Positions 33,280-44,994 are shown, numbered from the stretch's first letter. The stretch: 64,000 bases of DNA from Cryptomeria japonica (GCF_030272615.1 NC_081408.1:399743889-399807888); one strand, 5' to 3'. Numbers and translations: made by a program. Notes: generated by a model from the letters alone, not told the origin.

Positions 33280-34693
33280 TGATAATATGATGAAACAATA
33301 AGGATCCGGTCAACTACTGAGAGCGGGGGGGGGGGTGAATCAGTAGATAGAAAACAAACTAAACTTTCACCAAACTTAATCCCAACTCAAAAACAACTTG
33401 CTAATCTAAACTGGTTTAGACACTGTATCCAAATCTGCAACTGCACTATCAAACTTTACCGGTTGACCAAAACATTAATGATACAATGTAACAGATTTGA
33501 AACTCACATACCATTTAACCAAAACATTAAGACACTTTACTTACATCAGTAATAGCTCATTTCAGATCACCTCTAGTCATCTAAACTTATCTAAGTGGCT
33601 TTACCAGTTAATCATATCAACTATATCAAAAGACATCCACAAAATCATTCACCACTTGACACAATGATTTTTCACGTGGAAACCCAAATGGGAAAAACCA
33701 TAGCGGGGATGAATACCCACAAGTAATTTGAACTCTGCTGAAGTTTGCCCTGCCAGGAGCCAAGCCTTGTTAGAAGCTTATACAATAATGTCCTGTTGGA
33801 CCACCCGATTAAAGGATTGACTACAATACCCTATTAAAGGCAATGCCTATTAGGAGTAACCTCGGTAGAGGATTTCAAATCCAAGCTAATGGATCACCTG
33901 GTTAAAGGATTTAAAAAACACCAAGCCTTTTAAAGCTTACCCGGTTGAGGGATTTAACTGTTGTAATGGTTAGAGAACAATAAGGCCTTTGCTGATCTGG
34001 TAATAGAACTATCTTGCTTAGTCAAATCCTTTTTTGCTCCTATCTGCCTTCACAACATTCCAAAGACACTCCTTCTAGTTTGGCAACAATCATACTACCA
34101 CACTTAACCAAATTGCCAACACAATTACAAACAACTCATCAACCTTAAATACAAATACAATAGGTCAATAATACAACACAAAACCTACAAATCTCATAGA
34201 GATTACAAACATATCAGTTCAATCATAACTGTTGGATTACATAGCAATCAACTAGACATTGTTCAAGACAACTTCAACCTGTCCTAGATCACTGCACATC
34301 AAATCTTGTATCTCATCACACATTTTTGACTTCATGCTATGCATTTTCTCATTCCCAAGATAAATGGTTATCTTCATGCACAAAAACCACTTTGAAACTC
34401 ATCACGTGCATCATGCTTACATGGCATCTCCATCTCCGAATAACCATTCAATCATAGATCATCACAATTGATTTTACAAGCTCCATCAGTTAGGGTTCTT
34501 CTTATCAACTCGTTAGGGTTACCGTTTGATCACTCAGCTTGAATAACAATACCAATACCGGTTTCGATCATTGCTCTACTACCAGTTTTATTATTGCATC
34601 ACTACTAGTTTCTATACAACTTCATTACCGGTTACTATTGACATCATTGACAACACTATACTTCATCAATTCAATCTTCATGCAATGCCAACA
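33280..34693 (-). repeat. 5' LTR of the truncated copia element (1414 bp)
   Basis: In element orientation it begins TGTTGGCATTGCATG at 34693 and ends ...ATTATCA at 33280. It carries the C-tract hairpin at 33346-33314, a GGTTTTTCCC box near 33695 and several ACCGGT words. Only one copy is present, so the outer limit rests on the TG start and on similarity to other TGTTGGCAT starts. Confidence 0.7.
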
Positions 34694-35115
34694 CATGTGA
34701 TAGACATAAGCACTAGGATAGAGCTTGATGAAAAACACCATGTGATGGACATAGGTACTAGGCTAGGATAGGATAAGATAAGCATCACTATGTGATGAAC
34801 ATGAGTACCACTAGGATTGACACGATTGATTTGATTGGATATAGGAGTACTTACCCTAGATTGAGTCTAGAGAACGATTCCTTGTGACACAATGGTTATG
34901 AACAAATTTAATTGTTGAGGGCCACGCCACAATCAAGGTGATGGGATTGAGACACATTATGTATATGCTTGAGATTTGGGCAAACACAAGACAATTAACT
35001 GCTTTGGTGAAAAGATGGTCCCGCAGGGTCTGCAAGAGGGGACATACGAGATGATTAAGGGGTTGGTCCTTTGCGAGCTCATATTCCTTCAAGGCTAGCT
35101 GGCTCTGAGGGAGGT
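34694..35115. other. Non-coding stretch, no gene seen
   Basis: Short imperfect repeats of 'catgtgatgga/cataag..actagg' occur at 34695-34825; otherwise nothing was recognised. Confidence 0.35.
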
Positions 35116-35391
35116 AGGGTCTTCATTATAGCTCTCTTGGATCCATTTTTCATCAGTTATTTTATGATAATGTAGAAACCTTTGGGTGATTTTTGTAGCC
35201 ATATGAGATTTTGACATCATTGTATCATGACACTTATATATATATATATATATAGGGTCTTCATTATAGCTCTCTTGGATCCATTTTTCATTAGTTATTT
35301 TATGATAATGTAGAAACCTTTGGGTGATTTTTGTAGCCATATGAGATTTTGACATCATTGTATCATGACACTTATATATATATATATATAT
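35116..35391. repeat. 138-bp tandem duplication, each unit ending in (TA)n
   Basis: Units start at 35116 and 35254 and differ by about one base (catcag versus cattag). Each ends in a TA dinucleotide run of about 20 bases, which probably mediated the duplication. Paired open frames across both copies are a consequence of the repeat. Confidence 0.9.
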
Positions 35392-35603
35392 CAAGATGAT
35401 CCATTCCTTGTGGAAGCTATATGCATGTGTTCCTATGTGATATTGTATAAGCTTTATGATGATGTGATGTGATGCTTATGATTTTATATGATGATGCTTG
35501 CTAGATGTTTTATTACAAATGTGATGATGCTTGTTAGATGTTTTATTACAAATGCGATGATACTTATGATTCTTAATGCGATGGATATGTACATGATGGA
35601 ATG

Positions 35604-35605
<2 letters not shown>

Positions 35606-35683
<78 letters not shown>
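35606..35683. repeat. (AT)n microsatellite, 78 bp
   Basis: An uninterrupted AT run except for one 'atctat' step near 35655. It can form a cruciform and is a likely site of assembly-length error. Confidence 0.95.
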
Positions 35684-35688
<5 letters not shown>

Positions 35689-35689
35689 G

Positions 35690-36810
35690 TATGATGTAAA
35701 TGTAAAATGCAAATGGATGTCTTCTTATGATTTATTTACATGATGATATGCATGATATATATATTATTGTTTTTTTGTGTTTTTATGTTTCATATGAGAA
35801 TGCAAATGCTAATCAATGATACATGCAGGATATGATGCGATTGTAATAGCTATATGTATGCGTGAAATGCTAATATGTGGTAATGCAAGTGAAAACTACG
35901 TGAAATACAAATATATTTGGTGTGTCATTATACTCAATCATATGATAGTGGCTACACGGACACAAGGAAGGACAATAGAGGTCAATCATGAAAGGGGAAT
36001 GGAATATAGAAGATATGGAAGTGAAAGAGATTCTTGTGCTTTATCATCATTGAAATTTATTATCGAAAATAGGTTATGACAATTGAGGTATAAGTTCGAC
36101 CCAAAAATTCATTGTACCTGTTTGCATGGAGATTAGATAGTCGCAAATAAGGAATGCCCCAGTTCAAACTAGACTCATAGTGTCGTCATATCCTTGGACA
36201 AGTCATATCATTACTAAGAGACAATCCACAGACATCAAAATAATAGGTGAACATATCCCATCCTCGCCTTTCTATTCAAAGACATCCTGGAGATATAATA
36301 TCTAGTCAGAGACATCCCGAAAAAGCTAAAAGACATGTCACCAAAAAGATGAAATCAAAAGAAAACCAAGACTTGACACCAATACAATGAAATATTTAAT
36401 TTATTTGTGTTCCTTGCCACATATGCTAACATGGTTGATTTGGTCACAATGTTGTTATCCTGATAAAGGATAGATAATGTTGAAAACCATGTTGTTTCCA
36501 AAGTTTGCTGAAAGATTTTATTTGTTGAAAGCCCACTACTGTTTGTGTCTCATCTGAAACTAACCGAATCCATGAAATTGATACTTTATTGTGAAGAACA
36601 AAACTTTATTGTGGATTGGGGATGCAAGGGACTTTTTATTATGGATTGTGTGCAAAAAGGAAGGAGGAATGAAAGGATGATGCTCCTCAAAACATGCGAT
36701 GCTCAGGGTACCACTTCCATCACTAGATTTAAGATTTTGCCCCTGTTGCAAATTGGACCTGATGTATTATGGAAGGAAAGGGGGAAAAGGGAAGGGTTTA
36801 TTTGCAGGTA
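35690..36810. other. Non-coding stretch, no gene seen
   Basis: No recognised protein or RNA. Several 'agacatcc' words recur at 36230-36330. Confidence 0.35.
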
Positions 36811-36814
36811 ATGA

Positions 36815-36998
36815 TGCATGGTCAATTGAATTAGGTACATATTTTCATATGACTTCTAATAGAGGTTGGTTTTTTGAATATGAAGAATTTAATAGAGGTA
36901 AGGTGTACTTGGGTGATAATTCACATTTAGATATTGTTGATCGTGGTAAAGTTAGGATCAAGTTTCCTGATGGTAGAATAAAAAGGATTAACTCCTAA
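36815..36998 (+). pseudogene. Copia protease fragment with altered active site
   Basis: An open segment encodes AWSIELGTYFHMTSNRGWFF, then GKVYLGDNSHLDIV and RGKVRIKFPDG. This is the copia retropepsin pattern W-x-(I/V)-D-S-G-A-x-x-H-M-T...W-F, but the catalytic DSG is ELG, so it is dead. It belongs to a different copia lineage from the others here, which have SHHMTGD after the active site. Gag and the rest of pol are not found nearby. Confidence 0.75.
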
Positions 36999-37537
36999 AT
37001 GACAATGAAATAATGCTAAATCTATTGAATAAGGAATGAAATATAATTAAACTCCCTCAATTGATGTAACAAGGCTTCCATTTCTCTTCTCCATAATTGT
37101 TGGTTGATTGACTCTCAGTTGTTGCATTGAAATTCTAGCATAAGATATACAATTATTTTTAAGACTATGATTCTAGATTCTGTGAACGGTTAACCAATAT
37201 TAGGTAGATCAATAAGAAGCCATGATGGGAATGAGTAAATTTATTATGGATGGATAGGCTGTGAGTGTGTACAAAATGAAAGGATGAGATTGAGTCTTGA
37301 AGGAGGGAGGAACAATGTCTCTACACATGGCGACGATAACTCAATTTTCACCATGGTACTTTCCCAGGGCACCATCAAAGTGGTTTTCACCGTTGGATGA
37401 ATTTATTTCTTTTTACTTTTTTTGATTTTTGATTTTTTTGTGTTACAAGGCGTTTGTTTACCAGGTTTTCACCAAGTAACAATTTTTCTATTTTTTGTAT
37501 TTTTTTTGTATTTTTGACAATGGTATATTCTAAAAAA

Positions 37538-37735
37538 CTATGTGTAAAACATGCGAAGGTGCATGCTGTTAATCGGATCCTCCAAAGGTTCTCTATCTGG
37601 TATTGAGAGCTGCTATGTACTTGATCCGTAGACTGCTGTGATGATGTAAGGACCAAGCAAATTTGGTTTGAACTTTCCCTTCTTCTCTCTGTGTTGTTGA
37701 TTCTTAGGATTTTCTCTGACAACTAAGTCACCCAC
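37538..37735 (-). pseudogene. Gypsy integrase C-terminal domain, fragment
   Basis: The minus strand reads VGDLVVRENPKN, GKFKPNLLGPYIITAVYGSS, a stop, and then a segment ending NSMHLRMFYT before a TAG at 37540-37538. The G-x-L-V...G-K-F-x-x-N-x-x-G-P-Y-x-I...N-x-x-x-L-R pattern is the integrase tail of non-chromodomain plant gypsy elements. No chromodomain follows, unlike the fragment at 1256-1675, so this is another lineage. Confidence 0.75.
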
Positions 37736-38109
37736 TTAAAATGTATGAGGCTTTACCTCATGATTGTAGTTGCTTTGTTCCTTGATTGAATGATATGTTG
37801 CTCCCTTGATTGTCTTCCTTGATGAAGGAACTAAAGTAGAATTACTAATGTGTGAACTACGTAGGCCCATATGCGTGTCACCTAAAGAATTTTGGGCATC
37901 CGTGATAACAAAGTACTTCAAGGAAGTTCCATTAAAGGTCCATTGATGTGATGTTGCCAAAAGGGGATGAATGTGTGGAATAAGAAGATGAGTTATGAAG
38001 GCTTATGATTGCAAAAAGAAGTGAAAGTATCATGGCATGATGGAGACTTAGGATCAACAAGTATTCTTTTTGACTTGAAATTTTAGAACTTTTGCCCCTA
38101 GTTATTTTG

Positions 38110-38482
38110 ATATTAGGGGAGATCAACTCTTGTTTTTTGTCTTCGTAGGATTTTTATCCTTGACTTTAATTTTTGCAGAGTCCAATAACTTTTGATTTTG
38201 ATTTGAACTAAAGGAATTTTCTTTATTTTTGACTTTTAGATTTTTCTTTCCAAAGCTTGATTTTTGATCCCCAATAATTAAGGGCTTTTGTAATTCTTGT
38301 TGATCCAAGTCTAGGAGAGGAGTGGAAATGGAATGAGTGGATGAAATGGTAAGGATATATGGTTTCTCAAGAGGGCTGGCGATATATTCAATAGATTCTT
38401 TGTTGGAACCACTCTTAGGACTATTGATATCAAGAGATGCTTGCACCACTAGAGGAGATTTGCATTCAGACTTAGTAGCCAC
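38110..38482 (-). pseudogene. Lys/Ser-rich segment between protease and integrase remnant
   Basis: A 119-codon frame rich in Lys, Ser and Asn, with no domain recognised. It lies where RT should be. It may be a spacer left at the deletion or inserted sequence. Confidence 0.3.
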
Positions 38483-39042
38483 AACACTAGGTGGTTCATA
38501 CCCAATTCCTTGATATTTTGATCAACATGAAAGATATACTCACCACATCCCATGTCTTTAACCTTGATTTTTTCTTTAAGCTCACCCTGTTTTGATGTAG
38601 AAGGTTTCAATGATTCTAGATCCACATATGCTGATGATGGAGTTGCTTCTCTATTAATTGGAATTATCATTTTTGACCTTGGTCGCAGGCTATTACATTA
38701 TATGAATGGATTAAGATCACCTTTGACTATTACTTCAACTCCATTTTAAGGGAATTTGATACATTGATGATACGTTGATGGTGCTGCCCTCATTTCATGA
38801 ATCCATGGTCATCCCAAAAGTATGTTATATGTGAGATCTAGATGAATAACTTGACAAACCACATCCTTCGTGAGTGGCCCAATTATTAAAGGTAAGGTGA
38901 CTATTCCCTTGGATGAGCATTCTTCATCATCATATGCTTTTATGGTGATATTTTTCTTTGAATTCACGGTTTGTTCAGAATATCCCAATTGTTTAATTGT
39001 ATTTAATGTACAAATATTTAGACCTGCTCCTCCATCTATCAA
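38450..39042 (-). pseudogene. Gypsy aspartic protease region, broken
   Basis: The segment reads MIDGGAGLNICTLNTIKQLG, then YDDEECSSKGIVTLPL and LDLTYNILLG, a stop, and PWIHEMRAAPSTYHQCIKFP. The flap and the ILLG-x-PWIH motif are typical of gypsy retropepsins. The active-site triplet appears as D-G-G where D-S/T-G is usual. The last frame (38670-38449) continues into the MGCGEY segment that lies downstream of protease in related elements. Confidence 0.75.
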
Positions 39043-39589
39043 GACTCATTTTATTCAGTTTTTATGGAGAAAGGCTTCAATATGTAGAGGTGCATTATGA
39101 GGATGGGTTACAGATGCATCATCGGCTTTTGTGAATGTGAGGCTATGCAATACAAAAAGGTATCCCACCATGGCTTGAAACTGGTCCACATTCAAATCAG
39201 TGGGTACAAAAGTTTCTCTGGTGCCTTCCCTAACTGATCTACAAGGGCATACTCATTTTTAGTAGATGATGAGGCTGTGGTCTTGGGTGGAACACCTTGT
39301 AATGTGACTTTACCTTGACGGGTTGTGACATTAGATTCATAGGTTTCATTTTTGGAGGATGAAGAAGATGGTCCAATGCCTTTTAAAACAACCTTACTCC
39401 TTTGGGTAAAACCTTCAGGAGTTTTGTCCTTTATGATGATGGCTGAAACATGATTATCCATTGAAATGTGATTAATAGTAGAATCATAGTCCAATGAAAT
39501 CTTGGTATAATTAGCTTGATTATCTGTAGTTTTGGCTTTTCCTTTGTCATGTTTAGGAAATGGCTCCTTAAACATCACATTTCTTTATT

Positions 39590-41475
39590 GGAGGTGTGTC
39601 CATCCACTTCTACGTCACCTCTATCAATGAGATCATGTATGATATTCTTCAATATGTGACAATTTATAGTTAAATGCCCTTTGCTCTTATGATATTCACA
39701 ATATTCATTATCATTCCCCCAATTTGGTTATACTTTAGGCTCATATGGTGGATTATCTAGAATTGTTATAAGCTTGTTTGCCACTAACTTCTTGAATGTT
39801 GTTTCAATCGGTTCTCCCAATGGAGTGTATTTTCTTCGAGGTTTTGATTTCCTTTGATTGTTCACTTGATTGCTTGAGCTGGATGAGCTTGCACTGGGGA
39901 AATTTATCTTAGGTTTCACAACATTTGCATCTACTACCCCGCCATTGACTTTGTTCTTATTCTTGTTCCAAAAGCGGGGTTCATCTTTCCCATTTGGTTC
40001 CTCTTTGTTTTCTTTGAATATCTTAATGACACCTTGTTTAATAAGGACTTTTTCTATTGCCATTCCTTTCTCAATGACCTCCTTGAAGGTAGATAAACAA
40101 GCTTTTCTTATCTCATATCCAATATCCTTGTTGACATTTTGAGTGAACATTTCTACCATTTATTTTTGTGGGATATCACAAGAGCATCTACTAGCAAGAC
40201 CTCTCCATCGTTGTAAGAATGAAGAGAAGGATTCCCCATTTTTCTGCTTAGTATTGCATAGGGTAGCTATTGGCACACCTGTTTCAATATTGTATGAGAA
40301 ATGTTGTATAAAAGCCTCTGCTAGATCACCCCATGACTTAATTTCAGGTGGAAGTTGGGAGAACCATTCCATTGCTTGTTCACCTAAGCTTTGTGGGAAC
40401 AATCTCATCAAGTATGTTTCACCTCAATGCAAGTTGTGAAAAACTATCTTATGTGTCCCTTAGGATCCCCTTTTCCTTTGTACTTATCAAATTTTGGTGT
40501 CACAATATGTGGAGGGAATGGAGACATTGGAATGCTTCTATCAAATGGGTAAGGACATATATCCTTCATTTTGTACTTTTGCTTTGGTGTATTCATGTCT
40601 ACCATTTGATTTTTCAAATCCTTGATTTGTTGTTGCAAGTCATTTTTGGGTGGTGTCTTTTCTCTTTGAGCTAGTCCGATTCTTGAGCCATCGGGCAGAG
40701 GAGGAGGGATATAATGCATATATGGATGGTATTGACCATAGATGTGTTCATATGGAGGAGAAACATAGTTATAGCTTGCATATGGATCACTTGGTATGGC
40801 AATATAATAAGAAGCACTAGGTCTAGGTTGATACATGTCATGACCATGAAGATGGGAGGTATCATAAGAGTGATCTTGAGTATTGCCCCCAAATTTGACA
40901 TGTTGTCTCCTCGTGTCATGATTTTGAATATTCACTTGAGTGTAATTTTATGCATTGGTATGATCTTGGGTATCATCATGAGCATGTGTGGTGGTAGTTA
41001 TTCTCCATGGGAAAGGATGACTGTGGGGTTGTTCATGAGATGTTCTATCATAACTGGCATGAGAATCAGTTTATGTGTTTGGAATTTCAGGTTTTTGAAA
41101 TAGGGAGGAAGGTGACTCAATCACGAAACACTATCTCCTATTACCACCATTATTGGGCCTCCTAAGCCTTGTATTAGCTAGATTTGCTTGATTTAGATCA
41201 TCCTCCAAAATTTGTGACATATAAAAATCATGGGTTAATATTGTTCCACTTTGTGCCATAACTTGTAGGAAATATTGTCTATCCCTCTTCATGATTTCTT
41301 GAATCAATTTTTTAAAATGGAGATCCATGATAGTTTCCTTCACTTTTGCAGAATCCATAGATGCATTATCATTTCCATTGTTGTTCTCATTGTTGTCATT
41401 GTCATGGTCTGGTATATTACTGCGATTATCAAATGGATTGTAAAATTCATCTCCATCAAACTCATAAGTACTCAT
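39590..41475 (-). pseudogene. Gypsy Gag polyprotein, broken by several stops
   Basis: The N-terminus (41475-41131) is MSTYEFDGDEFYNPFDN with Asn-rich acidic sequence. A Tyr/Pro/His-rich region (40935-40444) ends in FDKYKGKGDPKGHIR. The Retrotrans_gag core follows (40411-39728), with MRLFPQSLGEQAMEWFSQLP and SFSSFLQRWRGLA. A CEYHKSKGHLTINC segment (about 39705-39660) is a C-x2-H-x4-H-x4-C type metal-binding motif in the usual place for a knuckle. Frames change at about 41131, 40440 and 40160. The protein would form the particle core in an active element. Confidence 0.8.
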
Positions 41476-44400
41476 GTTTAAAGACCTTAAAGCTTATTTG
41501 GCTTCCCTTCTAGACCTTTGTGAATGGGTTTCAACCATGGACTAAAATTGTGACCAAAATGAAAGGTAGTATGAAAATGAAAAGACTATGGAAGACCAAG
41601 AGATATATGAAGTGTAGATGAATCTAGGGTAAACTTGCAATGTCCAAGAGTGTAATACCAAAGTATGTATGTTTTTAAGGAAGGTGTGGCTTCCAAAGAG
41701 ATGATGGATCTCTTGACGAGGTAAGTTGACCTTGACTCAAGAAGACCAAATGAGACCCTAAGATGATATATCTTAATACGGGAATCACCTAGTGTTGTGT
41801 TGTAGTATGTTTACAAAGTTTGATGAGGACAAGAAAAGCAACCTTTTGACTCAAATTTGGAAAATATGTATGAGGGAAAAGAAAGTGAAGGAAAATGATT
41901 GACTATGTATGACCATGATAGGTTGACTAAAGAATGAATCCCTATAGGAAGCGGCCTTAGAATCTCTTTGAATCTGAAAAACTTAAGTCCTTTTTCTCTT
42001 GACAAATATTTTGCAATTTCTGAGTTCTGAACACAGACTCAGTTTTAACAAACCTAGACATGATTTCTGATCCTAGACGTAGTTATAGTAAACACAGACA
42101 CAATTTTCTGACCGTAATGAAAATTTTAGTTTGAAAGTCAGAGATGCAATTCTGCTCTGCACAGACGTGATTTCTCAACACACATGCGGTTTAAAAATGA
42201 CACAGACGTGACTTTAAAGTGTTCTCTGGCAAATGTGACAGTATACTTTTTTGATACTCAGACGTGATTTTGCTCTGCACAGACACGATTTTCTGACACA
42301 GACGAGGTTTTTGAAAATATTTTGCAATTTTGTCCAATTATGAAGTTGTTGAATGTGACCAAATCTCAATGTTTTGACTTTTAGTGGCAAGAAAACACAA
42401 CAAAATAGTGAAGACCCAATGTGTAAAGGTTTTTTTGTCCAAAAATGATAGTGTTTTAATTTCAAGTGTGATTGTAAAATGTCCTTGTTTATTTTGCATA
42501 CACTTGGAAGACATGACAAACACAATATTTGTTCAAGATGTTTGATTGATTCTTTGATGAATGAAGATAAGAAAAAATCATAAGGATGGCCAAGAAAATA
42601 GTTGTTGGATCTCACTTGGTTTCCCAACTACACTTATTCAGAGCAGATACTTAGATGCTTGACCTCATTGGCTTCCCTCCACGACACTCACATCTCTGGG
42701 GCAGCCAAGCACCAGTCCCCACGAAAACTCCTTGTGGTGAAATTTGTATCTCTACTAAGAACCGTAAGAATGTGAGCCACTTCAGAGGTCTGACCTCCTA
42801 TGCCAACAACTAGAAGGTTTTTGGCTTCTCACACAAAAGGTGTCTAGTAAGGGCATCCATTCAGGTGGCTATAATCAGAAGTGTGTTACGCTTTGTTAAA
42901 TGGAAGGCCTCCCAACCTATAGAGGTTACACTCTATAGGGTTTATGGGGAGTCATAACACCGTTATAGAAACATGTAACTTAGGTTGCTTGCAAATTTTG
43001 TCACAAACACTTATTTATAATGGCTCAGAAGAGCTTGGCTTTAGCTCATTACCACTTGGGTCGTTCCCTCTCACTTGGCCTTATGGGCTACTCGGGAGGC
43101 AGGCTATCTAAAAGGTAAAACACAAAGAGCCTATTGCTCAAGACACAAAAGACACTTACTAATTTTAGAGCACCAATTGAAGTGTTTTGCTAGACTAAAG
43201 AAAATAAAGAAAGCAATTTCAAAATCAAATATTTGTCAAAGGTCCTACACCAAACTTGTTAGTAGTTTTGAAATATTACCCCTCTTGCAAGCACACAGGT
43301 TAGGTAAATTTTAAAAATCCCAAAAGACTATGAAATAGGGGCTTCGACAAGATGTTTTTATCCTTTTTAAATAGATATACCACTTTGTTAGTCATATCAA
43401 AAGCGGTTAGCTCCAAAAAAAACCAAATTTGAAAACCCTAAATGAAAGCGAAAATGCAAAAATGAAAAACACAGACGCAACTATACCAGACACAGACACA
43501 AAATCAATTAACAGACACGGAAAGAGCGGACGCAAACACACTTTCAGGAAATCAGACCCTACAAATTTAACAAAAACATAGACATAGAAGAAACTTGCAC
43601 AATCACGATATTTGGGCACAAACACATAAACATAACTCACAGACGCAATTCCAGAAACCTGCAACCTGTAAAACTGACTGAAAAACCTGCAAAACAAAAA
43701 TGCGACAAACGACAACATAGACACATAAAGAAATACAAAACGCGATTAGATGTATCACAGACATGAATTTGAGATAATAGATCTGCAAAAAATAATAGGA
43801 AATCAGAAACACAGAAATAGTAGTCGCAGACGCAGAAAGAAAACACAGATGTGATTAGATCCGTCGCAGATGTATAAAACAATAGAATTATCATAATGTT
43901 GAACTTGCAACTTTTAAAAACACAAAATCTGCAAAGAAGATGTGAAAATAGAAGGGACAAGAGTCCCACCGAGCATGCCGAAATGTATATGGTGAAAAGT
44001 GATGATAAAATATTGTAAAACCATAAAGATTCAACCACAAACAATCTAGGTCCTACAATGAAACATTCACCAATACCAATAGAGATACTTAAGATCATGC
44101 AAATCAATAAAATAGAGCAATATTACCATTCCCATGTCAAGTAGGGTTTCAATCTCCATTGTATCCTATCTCCATTGATCTTGTTTGATATGTTTGATCT
44201 AAGATTTTATGTGTGCACAAGAGCTCAACAAAGAACGGATTGTGGTTGATAGCTTGATCGCAAGAAGGCTTGATTGCATAAGATTGATTAGACATATTGA
44301 TTTAGCTAGTTGGATTGATTAGGGTTGAGAAGGAAGAGGGAATCCTCTTATATAGAGAACACTGTAAGAAATGGAGGGATAAGATTAAAAGGTGAAGAGG

Positions 44401-44775
44401 ATAAATGGTCGGCTAGGATTAAAGGGTAGGTAGAGAAAATAATTAAATGATAAAGGGGGTAGGTAAGAGAAGAATTAAAAGATGAATGACATGTGTCATG
44501 GGTAGAAAAGGCTAATGAATTAATTAATTAAATAAATATCTATTTAATTAATACAAGAAAGGAGATGAATTAAATAAATAAAATATTTATTTAATTTAGG
44601 AAAATGACAATTTAAATAAATTAAAGTATTTATTTAATTGAGGAAAGGCTTAGAAGAGGATAAATAAATTATTTAAATAAATAAGAATTTATTTATTTAA
44701 TAGAAGACTTAGGATAAAATAATTAAATAAATAAATTATTTATTTAATTAGACAAGACAATTTTAGGTGTCTACA
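41476..44775 (-). repeat. Gypsy 5' LTR and leader region
   Basis: Non-coding sequence between the gag start and the element end. The outer part (44505-44765) is extremely AT-rich with stacked 'aattaaataaat' palindromes. Two clusters of CACAGACG-type motifs lie at 42010-42310 and 43460-43880. The inner LTR limit and PBS could not be fixed by eye. All open frames here (for example 43407-44107) are low-complexity by-products. Confidence 0.5.
42010..42310. repeat. Short-motif array: acacagacgtgatttctga, about 9 copies
   Basis: Imperfect copies occur near 42033, 42055, 42075, 42098, 42158, 42199, 42259, 42279 and 42296, many followed by 'ttttctgac'. Spacing is irregular (about 15-60 bases). A second, looser cluster is at 43460-43880. 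Confidence 0.6.
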
Positions 44776-44980
44776 CTTCTAACAGGGTATCGTCATATTG
44801 TGGGTAGGTTCCCACCATGGTTTTTCCCTTGACCGGGTTTTCCACATAAAAAATATTGGTGTTATGTGTGTTCATGTTGTGTTGATAATTTATGCTTTCA
44901 TTGTTAATTATCAGATACGAGTTTAAAGTAAATTGCTGTAAAATTTGGTGACAACTGATTCACCCCCCTCTTAGTTGTCA
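44776..44980 (+). repeat. E1 5' LTR remnant (R-U5 end)
   Basis: Collinear with the end of the window (63948-64000) and with 48310-48536. It carries GGTTTTTCCC at about 44820 and the C-tract hairpin 44949-44980, whose right arm ends exactly at the LTR boundary. The left part was removed at the junction with the gypsy element. Confidence 0.85.
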
Positions 44981-44982
44981 TT

Positions 44983-44994
44983 TGGTATCAGAGC
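44983..44994 (+). other. Primer-binding site of E1 (initiator tRNA-Met)
   Basis: Exact TGGTATCAGAGC, two bases after the LTR end. Confidence 0.9.

Larger units (their letters stand above)
32125..34693 (-). mobile_element. Truncated copia element (5' LTR, PBS, gag, protease start)
   Basis: The order from the right is an LTR (34693-33280), a tRNA-Met PBS, gag and the first residues of protease. Homology to the other copia elements stops inside the protease at about 32125, where family X sequence begins, so pol and the 3' LTR have been deleted. No TSD can be tested because one end is missing. Confidence 0.8.
37538..44775 (-). mobile_element. Ty3/gypsy derivative lacking reverse transcriptase
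   Basis: From the right: an LTR or leader ending at 44775 (TGTAGACACC in element orientation), gag (41475-39590), protease (39042-38450), an unassigned Lys/Ser-rich segment (38482-38110) and an integrase C-terminus (37735-37538). About 700 bases separate protease from the integrase end, where an autonomous element needs about 3 kb of RT, RNase H and integrase core. No RT motif is seen in any frame. The right end abuts copia LTR sequence at 44776, so this element seems to have inserted into, or recombined with, the 5' LTR of E1. The left boundary was not found. Confidence 0.7.

Noticed and set aside
35095-35694. Frames encoding YIYIYI runs
   Set aside because: Translation of TA microsatellites and of the 138-bp duplication.
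40714-41103. 129-codon plus-strand frame
   Set aside because: Antisense to the gypsy gag. Its Ile/Met/Trp-rich composition is the reverse of the gag coding strand.
43407-44107. Two overlapping minus-strand frames of 105 and 156 codons, hydrophobic and Phe/Cys-rich
   Set aside because: They fall in the CACAGACG-motif leader of the gypsy element, read low-complexity repeats, overlap each other and show no domain.
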